The notes under the pieces are model-generated. The model did not search any database. It saw nothing but the letters and a program-made list of their open reading frames with translations, and was not told the origin of the DNA. 64,000 nt of DNA from Lunularia cruciata (Eukaryota > Streptophyta > Marchantiopsida > Lunulariales > Lunulariaceae): the NCBI GenBank assembly GCA_948567375.1, contig OX419758.1, forward strand, positions 65,625,965-65,689,964, in the 5' to 3' direction. How positions within the stretch are numbered: position 1 is the first letter of the stretch; every line of letters begins with the position of its first letter. Positions 22,782-34,182 of the stretch are shown one piece after another. Made by a program: the position numbers and the translations under genes.

Positions 22782-23402
22782 ATGGCGTCGTCCATCATAG
22801 CTGGTATTCTTTTAATCATAACACTACACGTCCACCATGTTCTAGCTGCAGACCCTGATATAACTACTGACTTTGTAGTTCCTGCCGGGGTCAATGCGTC
22901 CACGCTAGATGGGGATTTCTTTACTTCCATTCTTCTCAGACCCAGTGATGAGCGCTTTCGAGTTGTAGAAACTTCATTCAATGTGACGACTGTGAATTCC
23001 AAGACATTCCCAGCACTAGAAGGACTGGGTGTCTCCTTCGCAAAACTCTCATTTCCACCGAGGACTGTGAACTCACCTCACATTCATCCGCGTGCTTCTG
23101 AGATCCTATACGTTGCTCAAGGACTGCTGGTCGTCGGGGTTGTCGATTCTACCAATAAGCTGTTCACACAAACTCTGCATTCTGGTGATTTGTTTGTTTT
23201 CCCCAAGGGTTTGGTTCACTTTCAATACAACTTTCATTTCACAGAAACGGTGGTAGCATTCGCTGGATTCGGTGGTTCGAACGCTGGACTCATTAGATTG
23301 CCTAATAACCTCTTTAAATCAGGTATAGCCAATGAACTGCTGGAGACATCATTTGGTGTGCCCGCATTTGTTGTAGAGAGCTTGGTAGCAGCACAGTTAT
23401 GA
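22782..23402 (+). CDS. Germin-like protein (cysteine-less GLP), copy 1
   Basis: 206 residues, the usual length for plant germin-like proteins. Residues 1-22 form a signal peptide (hydrophobic IIAGILLIITL, likely cut after LA before ADPD), so the product should be secreted to the cell wall. The cupin core carries manganese ligands His100, His102 and Glu107 in PHIHPRASEIL and His146 in GLVHFQYN. Possible N-glycosylation sites are Asn38 and Asn67. There is no cysteine, so the N-terminal disulfide of classical germins is absent, as in some GLP subfamilies. Family activities include superoxide dismutase and, rarely, oxalate oxidase; which applies is unknown. The frame is open 39 codons further upstream, but the ATG at 22,782 aligns with copy 2 and starts a good signal peptide. 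No intron is needed. Confidence 0.92.
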   Translation: MASSIIAGILLIITLHVHHVLAADPDITTDFVVPAGVNASTLDGDFFTSILLRPSDERFRVVETSFNVTTVNSKTFPALEGLGVSFAKLSFPPRTVNSPHIHPRASEILYVAQGLLVVGVVDSTNKLFTQTLHSGDLFVFPKGLVHFQYNFHFTETVVAFAGFGGSNAGLIRLPNNLFKSGIANELLETSFGVPAFVVESLVAAQL

Positions 23403-24500
23403 GAGCACTTCACTTTGTCTAGCTTAGTACTCGAATCCGCGACAATTCATTGGACTCACTGCACATTCGATATGTGAACAGCAGTAGATCATTGATTCTT
23501 TGAGGGAGCCTAAATCAGGCGTACATACACGAATATGTATTGAAATTGCAGTTACTCCTTCCCTTTACAACATTACTCATCGATTTGAATCGATAAACGA
23601 TACTTAGTCACACACTATACCCTCCATGTCTTACCATTATGTATTTCTCTTTTTTTGTTTTGCATAATACCTATTTTAATGTTTCCTGCCGTGAGTCACA
23701 CGTATAACACCCACTCACTACTTACCGTTCTCACTGAAACAAACGATCTCTACAATCTCGCTCTCCTCCGACGCTAGCTCTCTGTTCTTGATACTCTTCT
23801 CTATGTGTTTTCTCTACACTTATCTTATCTTTATGCTTCTACTATTAGCACCATTTTCATAATGCATTCTGTCTGTTTGCTTGCCATTCTCACAATATTA
23901 ACCGTTGTTTCTTCGGATATTACCAACACACGTCTCATATGCTTTCCATGTACTATGCTTCGACTCTGCATGTGTTACGAGCATCATATTCGCGTTGAAA
24001 CTTCCATTTCTGTCAGGACATCGTTCTTCTTTTGCCTTACTGCTGCTGGTCCTACTACTTCAAGGCCGGCTGCTTCCTGCATAATTTACAACAAGCATTC
24101 CTTAGCAGCAGTTTATGGAAGTAGCAGAGAATTCACGTCGGCACTCACAGGTTTCGAGCCGAAACTCGATACGATACTTCGGCACTTTGTCATGATGAAG
24201 TTGATTGCGCTTTCGTGCAAGCTTATTTTGACCGTCTGACGGCTTCTTTCTAGTGTTTTGTGCTTTGGGTTCATGCGGTCACCGAGTATGCCGTATCTGT
24301 ATTATCCAGTCCTTTCACACTCATGTGCTTCCGAATAGAAATTCGGTACGAGGGGTATTGACATTCCCTCAGTTACATCAGCACTGATGAAGTCAGTGCT
24401 TTCATGGAAGCTGACCATAACAGCCATCTGTTTCCTTCTGTTGTTTAGTTGTTTTAATGTTTTAAGACTCATGCAGTCATCACGCATGTCGCGATATACA

Positions 24501-24779
24501 CTATCCAGTCCTCTATCGGTTTGCTTTGCGTCCCCCCTGAGCCCATTTGAAGGACGGCTTCTTCTCTCATTTCCTCATACCCTGTTCTCTTGTAGATGGT
24601 CAATTACCTAATGTGTACTATTTCTTGATGTACATGTATTCTATCCAGTCCTCTAACGGTTTGCTTTGCATCCCTACTGATGCCATCTAAAGATCGGCTT
24701 CTACTCTCATTTCCTCATCCCCTGTCCTCTTGTAGATGGCCGATTACCTGATGTATAATATTTCTTGGTGTACGGGCTA
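24501..24779. repeat. 140-bp tandem duplication
   Basis: Two units start CTATCCAGTCCTCT at 24,501 and 24,641 and run to about 24,779. They share GGTTTGCTTTGC, CGGCTTCT, CTCATTTCCTCA and CTCTTGTAGATGG in order, with roughly one difference in ten. Further ATCCAGTCCT motifs at 24,304 and 25,003 hint at an older, larger array. Confidence 0.85.
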
Positions 24780-26365
24780 CGGATTACACGATGCTTACTA
24801 GTTCTATACATTTGTTGTTTTCGATATGTTGCTATTATACGTTTACTTCAGTTTACATTAGATTTCTTAAATTCAATTAATCTCCTTTATGGATTTAATA
24901 CTCATCTCGATTTGCACATATCATATCATACTTACATTTCATCTGCATTTAATGAGTTCTGTATCCTCCGTTCCTCGAACCGACTTCTGCTGTCATCTCC
25001 TGATATCCAGTCCTTTCACACTTCGCTCCAGCCCAGCAATCATCCACTAATACAACAATTATCTGGTCGTTCGATGTTATTTCTTTTCCTTTCGAATATA
25101 TCTTCCTACTCGTTTGATGATTCTCCTCTGCTTTCAGTTTGAGGTGCATCTTCTATGTTTGCTCGAGATGCCTCGCTTCCATCCTCATATTCTGCATACC
25201 CTTTTAAAACAATGCTCCTCATGGAATGGATCAATTTTGCCCTCTGTTTTTGATCGATTTTGTTTATATTCCGCTTTGTTGTTACTTGCTTGCTTGACTT
25301 CACTTGCATCCGTCCCTGAACGCATTTGTTTGTCTTCGATTCGTACTGGTCCGGTACTAAGTGGGTTTTGGATCCCGTGTCCGGTGAACAGCTTCTGCTT
25401 CCATTACTCATATATCCATCCAGCGACTTTGACCGTAGCACAGGATATCCGAGGCAAACTTTGATAGACGGTAGTTACCCTTATCAAACAGAACTCCTGT
25501 ACGTGGCTACTAAGGGCTTATGAACACTAAGAGCAATCTAGTAGCCCGTATCGTCGTCTTGAACTCAGCGTAGTTAAATTTCGCTCTGTTCTTCCTAAGT
25601 AGCTGTGGATCACATTATTACGTTTATTACATAAATTTCTGTATACGCGTTTCTTGCATGTTATCGTGATATGCTACGAGAATGAGATCAATCCGACGTG
25701 AAGTGGAACATAATGGTACTGCTTTTGAGCTTGAAAATGCTGAACAAGATAGCGCTTATCGTTGATGTCCGATTATTACCGACCCAAAGTTTACATGAAC
25801 AATCTTATCTTGAAGTTACCTGAGGCCTGAATTCTTCTGCTTAACAATGATCAAATATGATTCACTCGACTATTGTAATACAAAGCCAAAGATTTTTAAC
25901 TTCTAAATGGATCAGCTCGCCAAACGTCAGATGTTCGATTTTTTCATAATATGAGTGGATTTTGTTGAAAGATCTCGTAGCAGCTGCAGTAACAGCTCTG
26001 TTGTTGAATTTCTACCCTAACAGAGCTTAGAATATTATAGAATCTTCCACCAAAGCGTCGCTTTTTATCACGAGTCTGCGCTTGATCTCCACATGGCTGA
26101 CTCGATTTCTAACTTCCTTGTAGTTTCGAGTTTTTACTGATTGAGCCGCGTCAATGAAAGATGTAGCTAAGGTGGATCATTCTAGTAGTCTGGAGAAAAG
26201 AATCCACGAAGCGTTTGGCTTCTCTCTGTCCCGTCCTCACACTGGTGAGTCCCGACGTATGAGCCATGTTCTCCATGACGAAGCCTTCATGGGCAAGGCG
26301 AATCCCAAACGACAGTTTATGGAATTCCAAACGGTAGCGCATGTATAATCCGTACTTCAGTGTCG

Positions 26366-26503
26366 CCTAGTTCTCTTCATTCGTTCTGTATGATGTCTCT
26401 TGTTGGTGGAATTCAACTGCAGGCTTGAAATTGTCCCGCCCAGTTCTCTTCATTCATTATGTAAGATCGCTCTAGTTGAACTGCAGGCTGAAATTGTCTT
26501 TTG
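26366..26503. repeat. 73-bp tandem duplication upstream of germin-like copy 2
   Basis: AGTTCTCTTCATTC at 26,369 and 26,442 begins two diverged units that both contain CAACTGCAGG/GAACTGCAGG and TTGAAATTGTC/TGAAATTGTC. They lie about 430-560 bases before the second gene's ATG, in its likely promoter region. Confidence 0.75.
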
Positions 26504-26758
26504 TCTTGTTGTATTGACGTCTCGCGGGAATTCCTAATACGATATAGGAAACAAACATGGACATGCTCATATATCCTGATCATTTTGTTCATATGCTGCT
26601 TATAAACTAGTGACTGGTACAACGGCGGGATGTGATATGGATCGTATTTCGTATGCAAGTTAGCATCTACTCGACAGCACTACACGAGTGTAGATGAGCT
26701 GCCTCCTCGAGGAAGAGTAGTAGGCACAATCCTCTGGCTATGTTACCCTCAGATCGAC

Positions 26759-26766
26759 TATATATT
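26759..26766 (+). promoter_or_regulatory. Putative TATA box of germin-like copy 2
   Basis: TATATATT lies about 160 bases before the ATG, comparable to the first gene. A weaker alternative, TATAAGA, is at 26,774. Confidence 0.4.
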
Positions 26767-26926
26767 CACGGGATATAAGATATTTATCATTTGGAGTTGG
26801 GCAAACGACTTAGCGACCAAAGCTATATCTTAGATCTACAATCTTATCTTCGTACATCGTTATACCTTAAATCCTCAGATCTATTCAATTTGCTGTTCTG
26901 CTTTCCTTTCTTTTCCGGGAATAGGA

Positions 26927-27550
26927 ATGTCGTCGACAATTATTGCCCGAGCTCTCTTGGTCGTTGCCGCATTACATCTCCACCGTGTTCTAGCTGCAGA
27001 CCCTGATATAACTACCGACTTCGTTGTTCCTGCTGGTGTCAATGCTTCTACGCTTGATGGAAGCTTCTTTACTTCCACGACTCTGAGGCCCAGTGAAGTG
27101 CGTACTATGGTTATAGAGACCTCATTCAAAGTTACGACTGTGAACTCAATCACATTTCCAGCACTAGAAGGATTGGGTGTTTCATTCGCGAAGCTCACAT
27201 TTCCACCAAAAACTCTGAACTCTCCTCACACTCATCCTCGTGGCTCTGAGGTCCTGTATCTTGCTAAGGGTGTGCTGGTCGTTGGGTTTATTGATTCCGC
27301 CAACGAGCTGTTCACGCAAACTTTGCATCCCGGTGACCTGTTTGTATTCCCAAAGGGTTTGGTCCACTTTCAATACAACGGGCAGGAGACGGAATCAGCG
27401 GTGGCATTCGCCGGATTTGGTAGTTCAAATGCTGGACTTATTAGATTGCCTAACAACCTCTTCAAATCAGGAATATCTGCTAGAGTTCTAGAAAAATCAT
27501 TTGGTGTGTCTTCTTCTGTTGTGAAGAGCTTGGTAGCAGCAGAGGTGTAA
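26927..27550 (+). CDS. Germin-like protein (cysteine-less GLP), copy 2
   Basis: 207 residues, highly similar to the protein encoded at 22,782, with a secretory signal peptide (cut expected before ADPD at about residue 24). Cupin ligands are His101, His103 and Glu108 in PHTHPRGSEVL and His147 in GLVHFQY; Asn39 is a potential glycosylation site. No cysteine occurs. It is open throughout, with no intron and the same orientation as copy 1, 3.5 kb downstream: a tandem paralogue. Differences cluster in the signal peptide, around residues 51-63 and after the last His, while the metal site is unchanged, which suggests selection has kept both working. An apoplastic metal-binding oxidase or superoxide dismutase role is family knowledge, not shown here. 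Confidence 0.93.
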   Translation: MSSTIIARALLVVAALHLHRVLAADPDITTDFVVPAGVNASTLDGSFFTSTTLRPSEVRTMVIETSFKVTTVNSITFPALEGLGVSFAKLTFPPKTLNSPHTHPRGSEVLYLAKGVLVVGFIDSANELFTQTLHPGDLFVFPKGLVHFQYNGQETESAVAFAGFGSSNAGLIRLPNNLFKSGISARVLEKSFGVSSSVVKSLVAAEV

Positions 27551-27629
27551 AATTACTTTGCTTCATCTAGCTCAATTTTTAACTTGAAATGCTGCTTACT
27601 TATTGCGTAGACAGTCTATAGCTAGCTCT

Positions 27630-27635
27630 AATAAA
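27630..27635 (+). terminator. Putative poly(A) signal, germin-like copy 2
   Basis: AATAAA lies 80 bases after the stop codon of the second germin-like gene, a normal spacing for a plant near-upstream polyadenylation element. No equally clear signal was seen after copy 1. Confidence 0.5.
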
Positions 27636-30324
27636 GTAGCAGTGAAGTAAGCAGCGGTTGCAGAACGCCTAATTTGTGCGAATATGCAGCAAAATGTATC
27701 GATTTCTTTTTCCAATAAGTAAGCATTACTGATTCGGACAAGGTAGTCAATCAGTTGCAAATGTGATTGGAGGTTTTAAGGAGATGTTCATCTAGTATTT
27801 ATCCCAATCTGTCTGATCCACTTGCAACATTTATGGAGAATGAGAGAGTCCAGCAAATGATGCATATGCATATTGCTCGGTTTGTATACGTACTCACTTG
27901 AAAGTAATACACAAGATGCTCGATCATGATCCGGAAACTTCAAGTCCTGAAGCTACACTGCGAATCTTGAGTACTACTAGGTCGTGAAGCTGCGAAGATA
28001 AGTCATAATATCATATTCAAATAATTCAATGCGATTATACTACGGTAGTGGGAAGAAACTACTGGCGTGATTCTTGGGAATAATACCGCACCATGCTAGG
28101 ATTTAGTAGTACTAATTTAGTCCGAGTAGCTCTGGTTTACTTGTAGAGCTCAGCCTGTCGAGCAGGCTGAATAGATATCGTGTTATATCTCATCTTATCA
28201 TTAAGGTTAGGTTAAGAACACCAGCCACATTAGCGGCCAAGTTAAGTACTTGATGTAATCTGTTCTTCATGAGTTCTGTAATCTGTTCTTCATAAGTGTA
28301 TTATATATTTTTCTGTTACTCACGAAATTGAACAGCCATACTGTTCGCCTGTAATGTGATCTAGCCGATTCTCACTACAAAAGCTGGAATGGATGCAGCA
28401 ACTTTTCCAAAGCAATCAAGATCTTGACTATATATAACTAGTTCTTTAGACAAGAGCTGGCGATTTGATCCTCTTTTTACTGGGCGTACTGCCTTTGCAA
28501 GACATAGTAAACGTGAACAACTTGCACAGCGTATATCGTAAGCCAAAGATCTGAGCTACATACAAGTAAATCTAATCGGAACGCAATCTGACAAGAGTTG
28601 CGATGTCTCTCACACATTTTCACGATAACCAGTTATCTGGCAGTTTGGGATGATTAACCTGAAGCTTAGACATACACAAATTTCAAACAAGAGACATCAT
28701 CAGCTCTGTTGGAGCCTTGCAACTGCTTTGAAACTGGCATGAGATAGAGATGGCGTTTTGTTTTATACATGTAGGGTAGCCTGTACCGGGGTAGTCTCCA
28801 TCGGTGCCAATAAGGAGGTGAAGAACAATTTGAGAACATCCTCAAGATTCCGGGCTCTTTTAGAAGTTTTATGTGTGCTCTGAGATGTAGCAGGGACCAG
28901 ATTTCTCAGGAATATATAGCATCTCCAAGAGTGTTAGTCGTCTTCATCAGAAGACAATTTGAAAAACCGTCAGGATTCTAGAAAGTATCACAATTTTTAT
29001 TTGCATGCTGTTACTCATAAGTACCCCAAACTTCCCCGGAGTACTGATAGTCTACCCACTAAAGTAATCGATGTGGCACTCTGAAAGGACCAGAGTTGAT
29101 GCAGGCTTCACATTGAAACTACTGTTTTCTGCAATAAGGGATCTTGTGATGCTGAGGATTGTTTCGCAAGTGGCTGCTATAAGGCTGCCAGCACCTTCTA
29201 AGAAAGTTTTAGATTTCGGATGCAGATCGCCCTGTTCTTTGGTGCAGTACAAAATTCCAAGGTTCTCTTGAGCTTGGAAGAGATTCCGGCAAGTCAATCC
29301 ATTCTGATCCGGTGGAGAGCAGGTTTCATATAGGTGGTTAAAGAGAAGAAGTCAAAAATCTTGTTTTGATTGATAACTTTGCATCCCCAGGTCCACTGGC
29401 TGTGAAGGTAATCGAGCAGGCTAATCGAGCTTAAAGTTCGATGTGCCTTTTGAAACCGAGCATTTCATACCATGTCAATCAGATACTACACTTGTAATTG
29501 AGATACTACAGCTCGTCGAAGGCTATGCGTAAACATAGGTTCAGATATCCACTTGTAATTATAAGCAGCCGTTTATGTTGTCTTGTTCAGATTGCTTATT
29601 TCTTGAGTAACTGAGCGTAAGGTCAGCGGGATAAAGGTTCCCTTTAATTTCATATCTTTGTTTTTGCTCAATGCAGGTCAAACTTTCTCGAACTCCTTGT
29701 ACAAGCAGCAGCAAACTTCAACCTTCAACCGCATTCAGAGGCCTGTAGTTAGGAAATGCAGCATCTGAGTGTCGTAAATGACATTCCCCTGAACACTTTC
29801 GCAATTTGACTTTGCCATCCATCACCTTCAGTTGATGAGTTCGAGGACTAGATGCTCCTAGTGGCTCTTCGGGAACTACACAGGCGAGAGGATACTGCCG
29901 ATTACAAGCGCACGAGGAAGGTTATCGACTGAAAGATCAAGTTACGCGGATAGTCAGAGATTACCAGAAGTATGTGGATACCACCTACCCATTTAAAATT
30001 GGGAAAGAATTGATTAACAACTCGATCCTATGTAAATGCTTTCTAAGTCTATATCTCATCTCCATCACGTATACCATCATCTAGTCTTAAAGCAGTGATA
30101 TTGCCCTGTGCGAAGGTTTTACTAGGTCCTTGCACGATGGCTTTGTGATTCCGATTATCCAGGGTTCATGTTGCTCTAGAGCGAGGCTTTTTCCTTGCAA
30201 GATCCACAACAGAGATTTTCTCCGTGGGTACTAGTCCGAAGGAGAGTTTATCATGATCAAATTACCCTTGTTTGCTTGACGGGCGTCGAAGGGAGAAGAC
30301 ATTACAGCTCCATTCGGAGGTAAG
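27636..30324. other. No gene recognised
   Basis: Balanced composition and short frames only (longest about 81 codons at 29,052-29,297, - strand). No transposon domain, RNA gene or tandem repeat was recognised. Confidence 0.5.
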
Positions 30325-30735
30325 TGTTAGAAAACACTTACTTGAGTGTAAGGCCTCTCGCAATAGCACATCATGAACCCCATCAAGCAAGCAGATAATG
30401 TAAGGACAACAGGAAATAACGTGGTTCACTTCTTGTCTCGGAAGCTACCCCGAGGCTGAAACAGGCTCACGTGCCTTTCGAACCTCCATATATATATATA
30501 TAGAGTCCTCCCTCATCACTGTCATCCAACTGAACTCCTGAATACAGACTTGCGGGACTTACTGCATATTGACCACTCAAGGTATCTAGTCACTTTAATA
30601 CTTTGCCATAAAAGTGATTGAACGTATCTAAACAAGTGACCGTCCCACGTAGCATGAAACAACAAGGTGTTTCATCAATCACGTTTGCTCTTGCTCTTGA
30701 TCAGCCAAGTCATTGATAACAAGCCAAACATAATA
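30325..30735 (-). repeat. copia-B 3' LTR
   Basis: On the + strand it starts TGTTAGAAAACAC and ends CATAATA, where the other LTR has CATAACA. It shares AGGCCTCTCGCAATAGCACA-type blocks, ACTTGCGGGACTTACTG and TTGCTCTTGCTCTTGATCAG with the right LTR in order. It has (TA)n where the other copy has (GA)n. Confidence 0.92.
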
Positions 30736-30750
30736 ATCTCCACCTTTTGC
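30736..30750 (-). other. copia-B polypurine tract
   Basis: On the - strand AAAAGGTGGAGATTA immediately precedes the 3' LTR, as expected for the plus-strand primer of a plant copia element. Confidence 0.85.
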
Positions 30751-31517
30751 TTGTATCCACCATTTCATCCCAAAGAGCAACATTGAACATTGAGCATTGA
30801 ACATTATGCTTAACTTGAACTTCTCAACAAGAAAAGGTTTAGTCAACATATTTACCTCTGTGCCAATCTTTTGCAAATTGATCTCACCATTTGTCACATC
30901 TTCCCTGATAAAGTGATGTCCCACATCAATTTGCTTTGTCCTTGAATGATATACTTGATTCTTGGCTAAGTAAATAGCGTTATGGCTATCAAAAAAAAAG
31001 TGTGGACTTCATGTTAGGGAGTCCTACATCCTTGGCTAATCTTTGTAGCCATATTGCCTCTTTGACAGCCTCATGTGTTGCCATATATTTGGCCTCTGTA
31101 GTAGAAAGAGCAACAGTAGATTGAAGAGTAGACTTCAAACTTACTGCACCACCAACAAGTGTAAAAATAAATCTTGTTGTATATCTTCTCTTATCCAAGT
31201 CTCCGGAAAAATCAGAAATTACATACCCTGTAATTCTTCCTTCTCCACATCAAAGACAATGCCAATATTTAATTCTTCCTTCTCCACATCAAAGAGAATG
31301 CCGATATTTATAGTCCCTTCAAGTAATGAAGTATCCACTTCACAACTTCCCAATGTTGTTTCCCTAGATTTGCTATGTATCTACTCTCCATACTCACCGC
31401 ATATGAGATGTCTGGTCTAGTGCAGACCATAGCATACATTAAATTCCTAACAGCACTATCATAAGGAATATTTGACATTACTTTTCTCTCCTCCTCATTT
31501 GATGGAGATTGCTCCAA
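30751..31517 (-). pseudogene. copia-B RNase H and RT C-terminus
   Basis: YAMVCTRPDISYAVSMESRY (about 31,440) is the conserved segment after RT. VALSTTEAKYMATHEAVKEA (about 31,110) is the RNase H signature with its Glu, and the region ends DVGHHFIREDV then LTKPF. Two stops break the frame. A 39-bp (13-codon) tandem duplication at 31,231-31,308 lies inside it. Confidence 0.85.
31231..31308. repeat. 39-bp tandem duplication in copia-B RNase H
   Basis: Units 31,231-31,269 and 31,270-31,308 both begin TAATTCTTCCTTCTCCACAT and differ at two positions. The length is a multiple of three, so the frame is kept. A slippage event after or shortly before insertion. Confidence 0.95.
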
Positions 31518-31639
31518 TGATATCCTAAATGACTTGCCATTGGAGTGCTCATTGGTTTTTCATTCTCCATGCCAAAACAAGCAAGTAACTTTTCCAAATA
31601 TCTCCTTTGAGCTATTCATAACTTTCCCTTGCTCCTATC

Positions 31640-32350
31640 TTAGTGGATTTTAATTCCAAGCACCCTCTTTGAAGAACCCAAGTCCTTCATATCAAACTCC
31701 TTACCAAGTTGTGCTTTCAATTTCTCCACCTCAACTGTATCCTCCGCAGGAATCAATATATCATCCACATATAGTACCAAGATGATCAAATCAAATACTC
31801 TAGTTCCATGTAGCCTCTTGAGGTACACACAAAAATCTGACTCCCTTCTGTTATATCCATGTTTCAACATGAAAGCATCAAATTTCATGTACCAAAGTTT
31901 GGGACTTTGCTTTAGTCCATATAAAGACTTTTGTAACTTGCAAACCTGGTTCTGGTTCCTTGGTACCACAAAACCTTGAAGTTGATGCATGTAAATCTCC
32001 TCCTCTTATTCTCCATGCAAAAAAGTAGTTGTAACATCTAGTTACTCCAACTCCAAGTGATGCAATGCAACTATTGCCAAGAGTGCACAAATTGAAGAGA
32101 TTTTACCATTGGTAAAAACAATCTCATTGAAGTCAATACCATCTTTTTGGCTATAACCCATTGCTACAAGCCTTGCTTTGCATCAATCTCCACCTGATTT
32201 TGGAAGTCTTTCCTTCCTCCAGAATATCCATCTGCAATCTATTTCCTTCTTTCCCATAGGTAATTTTTCAAGTCTCCAAGTTTGGTTTTTGGCTAAAGAC
32301 TTCATCTCCTCTTCCATTGCACAATGCCATTTTTTACACTCTTAATCTTG
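31640..32350 (-). pseudogene. copia-B reverse transcriptase
   Basis: The open stretch 31,990-31,640 contains VCKLQKSLYGLKQSPKLWY, then VLYVDDILI with the catalytic Tyr-x-Asp-Asp intact, then FDMKDLGSSKRVLGIKI. The N-terminal fingers upstream to about 32,350 are broken by stops. A tRNA-primed DNA synthesis enzyme in a live element. Confidence 0.88.
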
Positions 32351-32383
32351 CATTGCCTCTTCATATGAAGAAGGCTCACCATT

Positions 32384-32665
32384 CTACGTAAGAAGAGGAT
32401 AAGCTACAAATGAATCATCAAATCTTTTTAGTGGCCTTTTCTCCTTGTTTGGATACCTGCATTCATGAATCACTTCTGGACTTTGCTCTTCTAATGGTTC
32501 ACTTGGTAAATCTACAAGAGGTGAGATGTCTACATTTCCAAGATCGATATCTATCTTAACAAAATCTAACTGAAGTTTTTTATCCTTTTCTTTTGCTATA
32601 GTAATAGCCTCCATGGTACTAGTCTCATCAAAAACTACATCCCTACTCACAACAAGACAACACAT
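32384..32665 (-). pseudogene. copia-B integrase-RT linker
   Basis: Starts near SRDVVFDE, a conserved phrase at the end of the copia integrase C-terminal region, followed by acidic sequence. Open for 93 codons. Confidence 0.7.
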
Positions 32666-32856
32666 TTCTGGATCCCATAATCCATATCCTTTGCATCTTC
32701 CTCATATCCCAAGAATATACATTTTCTACATTTGGGTTCTAACTTTGTCCTTTGTCCTTTGTTCTTGTTGAATATGAACATAAACTATGCATCCAAACAC
32801 TCTAAGTGAAAAGTAATCTACATGCCAACTTGTCCATTTTTTCATAGTGTCTTACA

Positions 32857-33420
32857 CTAAATAGTGATAGAGGGAGGAATGTTTACCAAATGACAAGCCA
32901 TATTTACAGCTTTTGCCCAAAAACTCTTCTCCAATCCGGCATTGCTTAACATACTTCTTGCTTTCTCCAAGAGTGTTTGATTTACCCGCTCTGCCACACA
33001 ATTTTTTTGAAGGGTAACACGTATGGTAAAGTGATGAATTATCCTTTCACTCTTACAATGTCTATCAAACTCTCCAGATTTGTATTCTCCACCATCATTG
33101 GATCTCAAACACTTCACTTTCCTTCCAATTTGTTTCTCCATCATCACCTTCCATTGTTTAAAGATAAAGAAGACCTCTGATTTTTTCTTCATAGTGTAGA
33201 CCCATACTCTCCTAGAGTAATCATCAACCAAAGATACAAAATATAGTGCTCCAAATTTTGAAGTTATAGGTGCAGGGTTCCAAACATCAAAATGCACATA
33301 GTCTAGAAATTCTCTTTGTGCAATGAACTCTTGTGGAAAAGCTGACCCTCCATTGCTCCATTCATATTACACAATGCTCACAGAATTTTAACTTACAACT
33401 TTTAAGGCCCTTTAAAAGAT
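32857..33420 (-). pseudogene. copia-B integrase
   Basis: The open core at 33,297-32,857 has LVDDYSRRVWVYTMKKKSEV (first Asp), LRSNDGGEYKSGEFDRHC (second Asp) and NCVAERVNQTLLEKARSML (Glu; the usual Gly before Val is Cys). The zinc domain lies upstream in a broken frame. Catalytic residues remain, but flanking stops inactivate it. Confidence 0.87.
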
Positions 33421-33733
33421 GTTGCTTGGACAATTCACTTAGACCTCTTTCACTCATATGACCCTATCTTAGGTGCCATAATTGAGTAAGATCTTTGAGA
33501 TCTTCATTTTAAGAAATTGTACTTGCCTTTTTCTCTAGTAATGGTATCTCTAACAAGCTCGTAAAGATTTTCTATCTTCTTGCTCTTCATTACAACCAAT
33601 TTTGGTACCTTGAGTGTTTTATTTTATGCCCCCCACCTCCAACCATTAGAGTCCAAAGTGCCTAGTGATATCAAATTCTTCCTTAGCTCAGGAACATGCC
33701 TCACATCAGCAAGAGTCCTCACAACACCATCAA

Positions 33734-33960
33734 TTATCTTAATGTGTATTGTAGCATGCAAATAGCTTTACAAGCCATGTTGTTCCTCATTATTACAGAT
33801 CCTCCATTGAATGGTTTGTACTCATGAAACCACACCTTATTTGGACACATATGGTAAGTGCAACCTGATTCCAATATCCATGACTCCTCAAATAGATCTT
33901 TGTCTTGGGTAACACATAGAACATCATCCACAAAACCAGATGACTCGCCCATACTTGTTT
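33734..33960 (-). pseudogene. copia-B protease, active-site Asp changed
   Basis: WILESGCTYHMCPNKVWF at about 33,880-33,825 matches the copia protease consensus in which Asp-Ser-Gly is catalytic. Here the Asp codon reads Glu (bases 33,869-33,871), which should abolish cleavage. A GGSVIM-type flap region follows. Confidence 0.85.
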
Positions 33961-33991
33961 GATCTGAACGTTGACCTTTGTCCTTGTTGGA

Positions 33992-34084
33992 CTATATCCT
34001 CTTGTTGTTACAATATTTCTTGAAATGTCCAACCTTCTCACAAACCCAGCACTTGCCTTTGAAACCTCCAGTTCTAGACTTAGA

Positions 34085-34182
<98 letters not shown>

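Larger units (their letters stand above)
23403..26750. other. Spacer between germin-like genes, no supported gene
   Basis: Non-TE-looking DNA with near-balanced composition. Open frames at 23,805-24,239, 25,106-25,464 (both strands) and 26,154-26,348 have no recognisable domain. Two small tandem duplications are listed separately. The part just before 26,750 is the promoter region of the second gene. Confidence 0.45.

Noticed and set aside
23805..24239. 144-codon + strand frame after germin-like copy 1
   Set aside because: Composition and lack of any motif do not support a protein, and it runs into repeat DNA.
25106..25464. Overlapping long frames on both strands at 25.1-25.5 kb
   Set aside because: No recognisable domain, no conserved motif, and mutual overlap; treated as chance frames.
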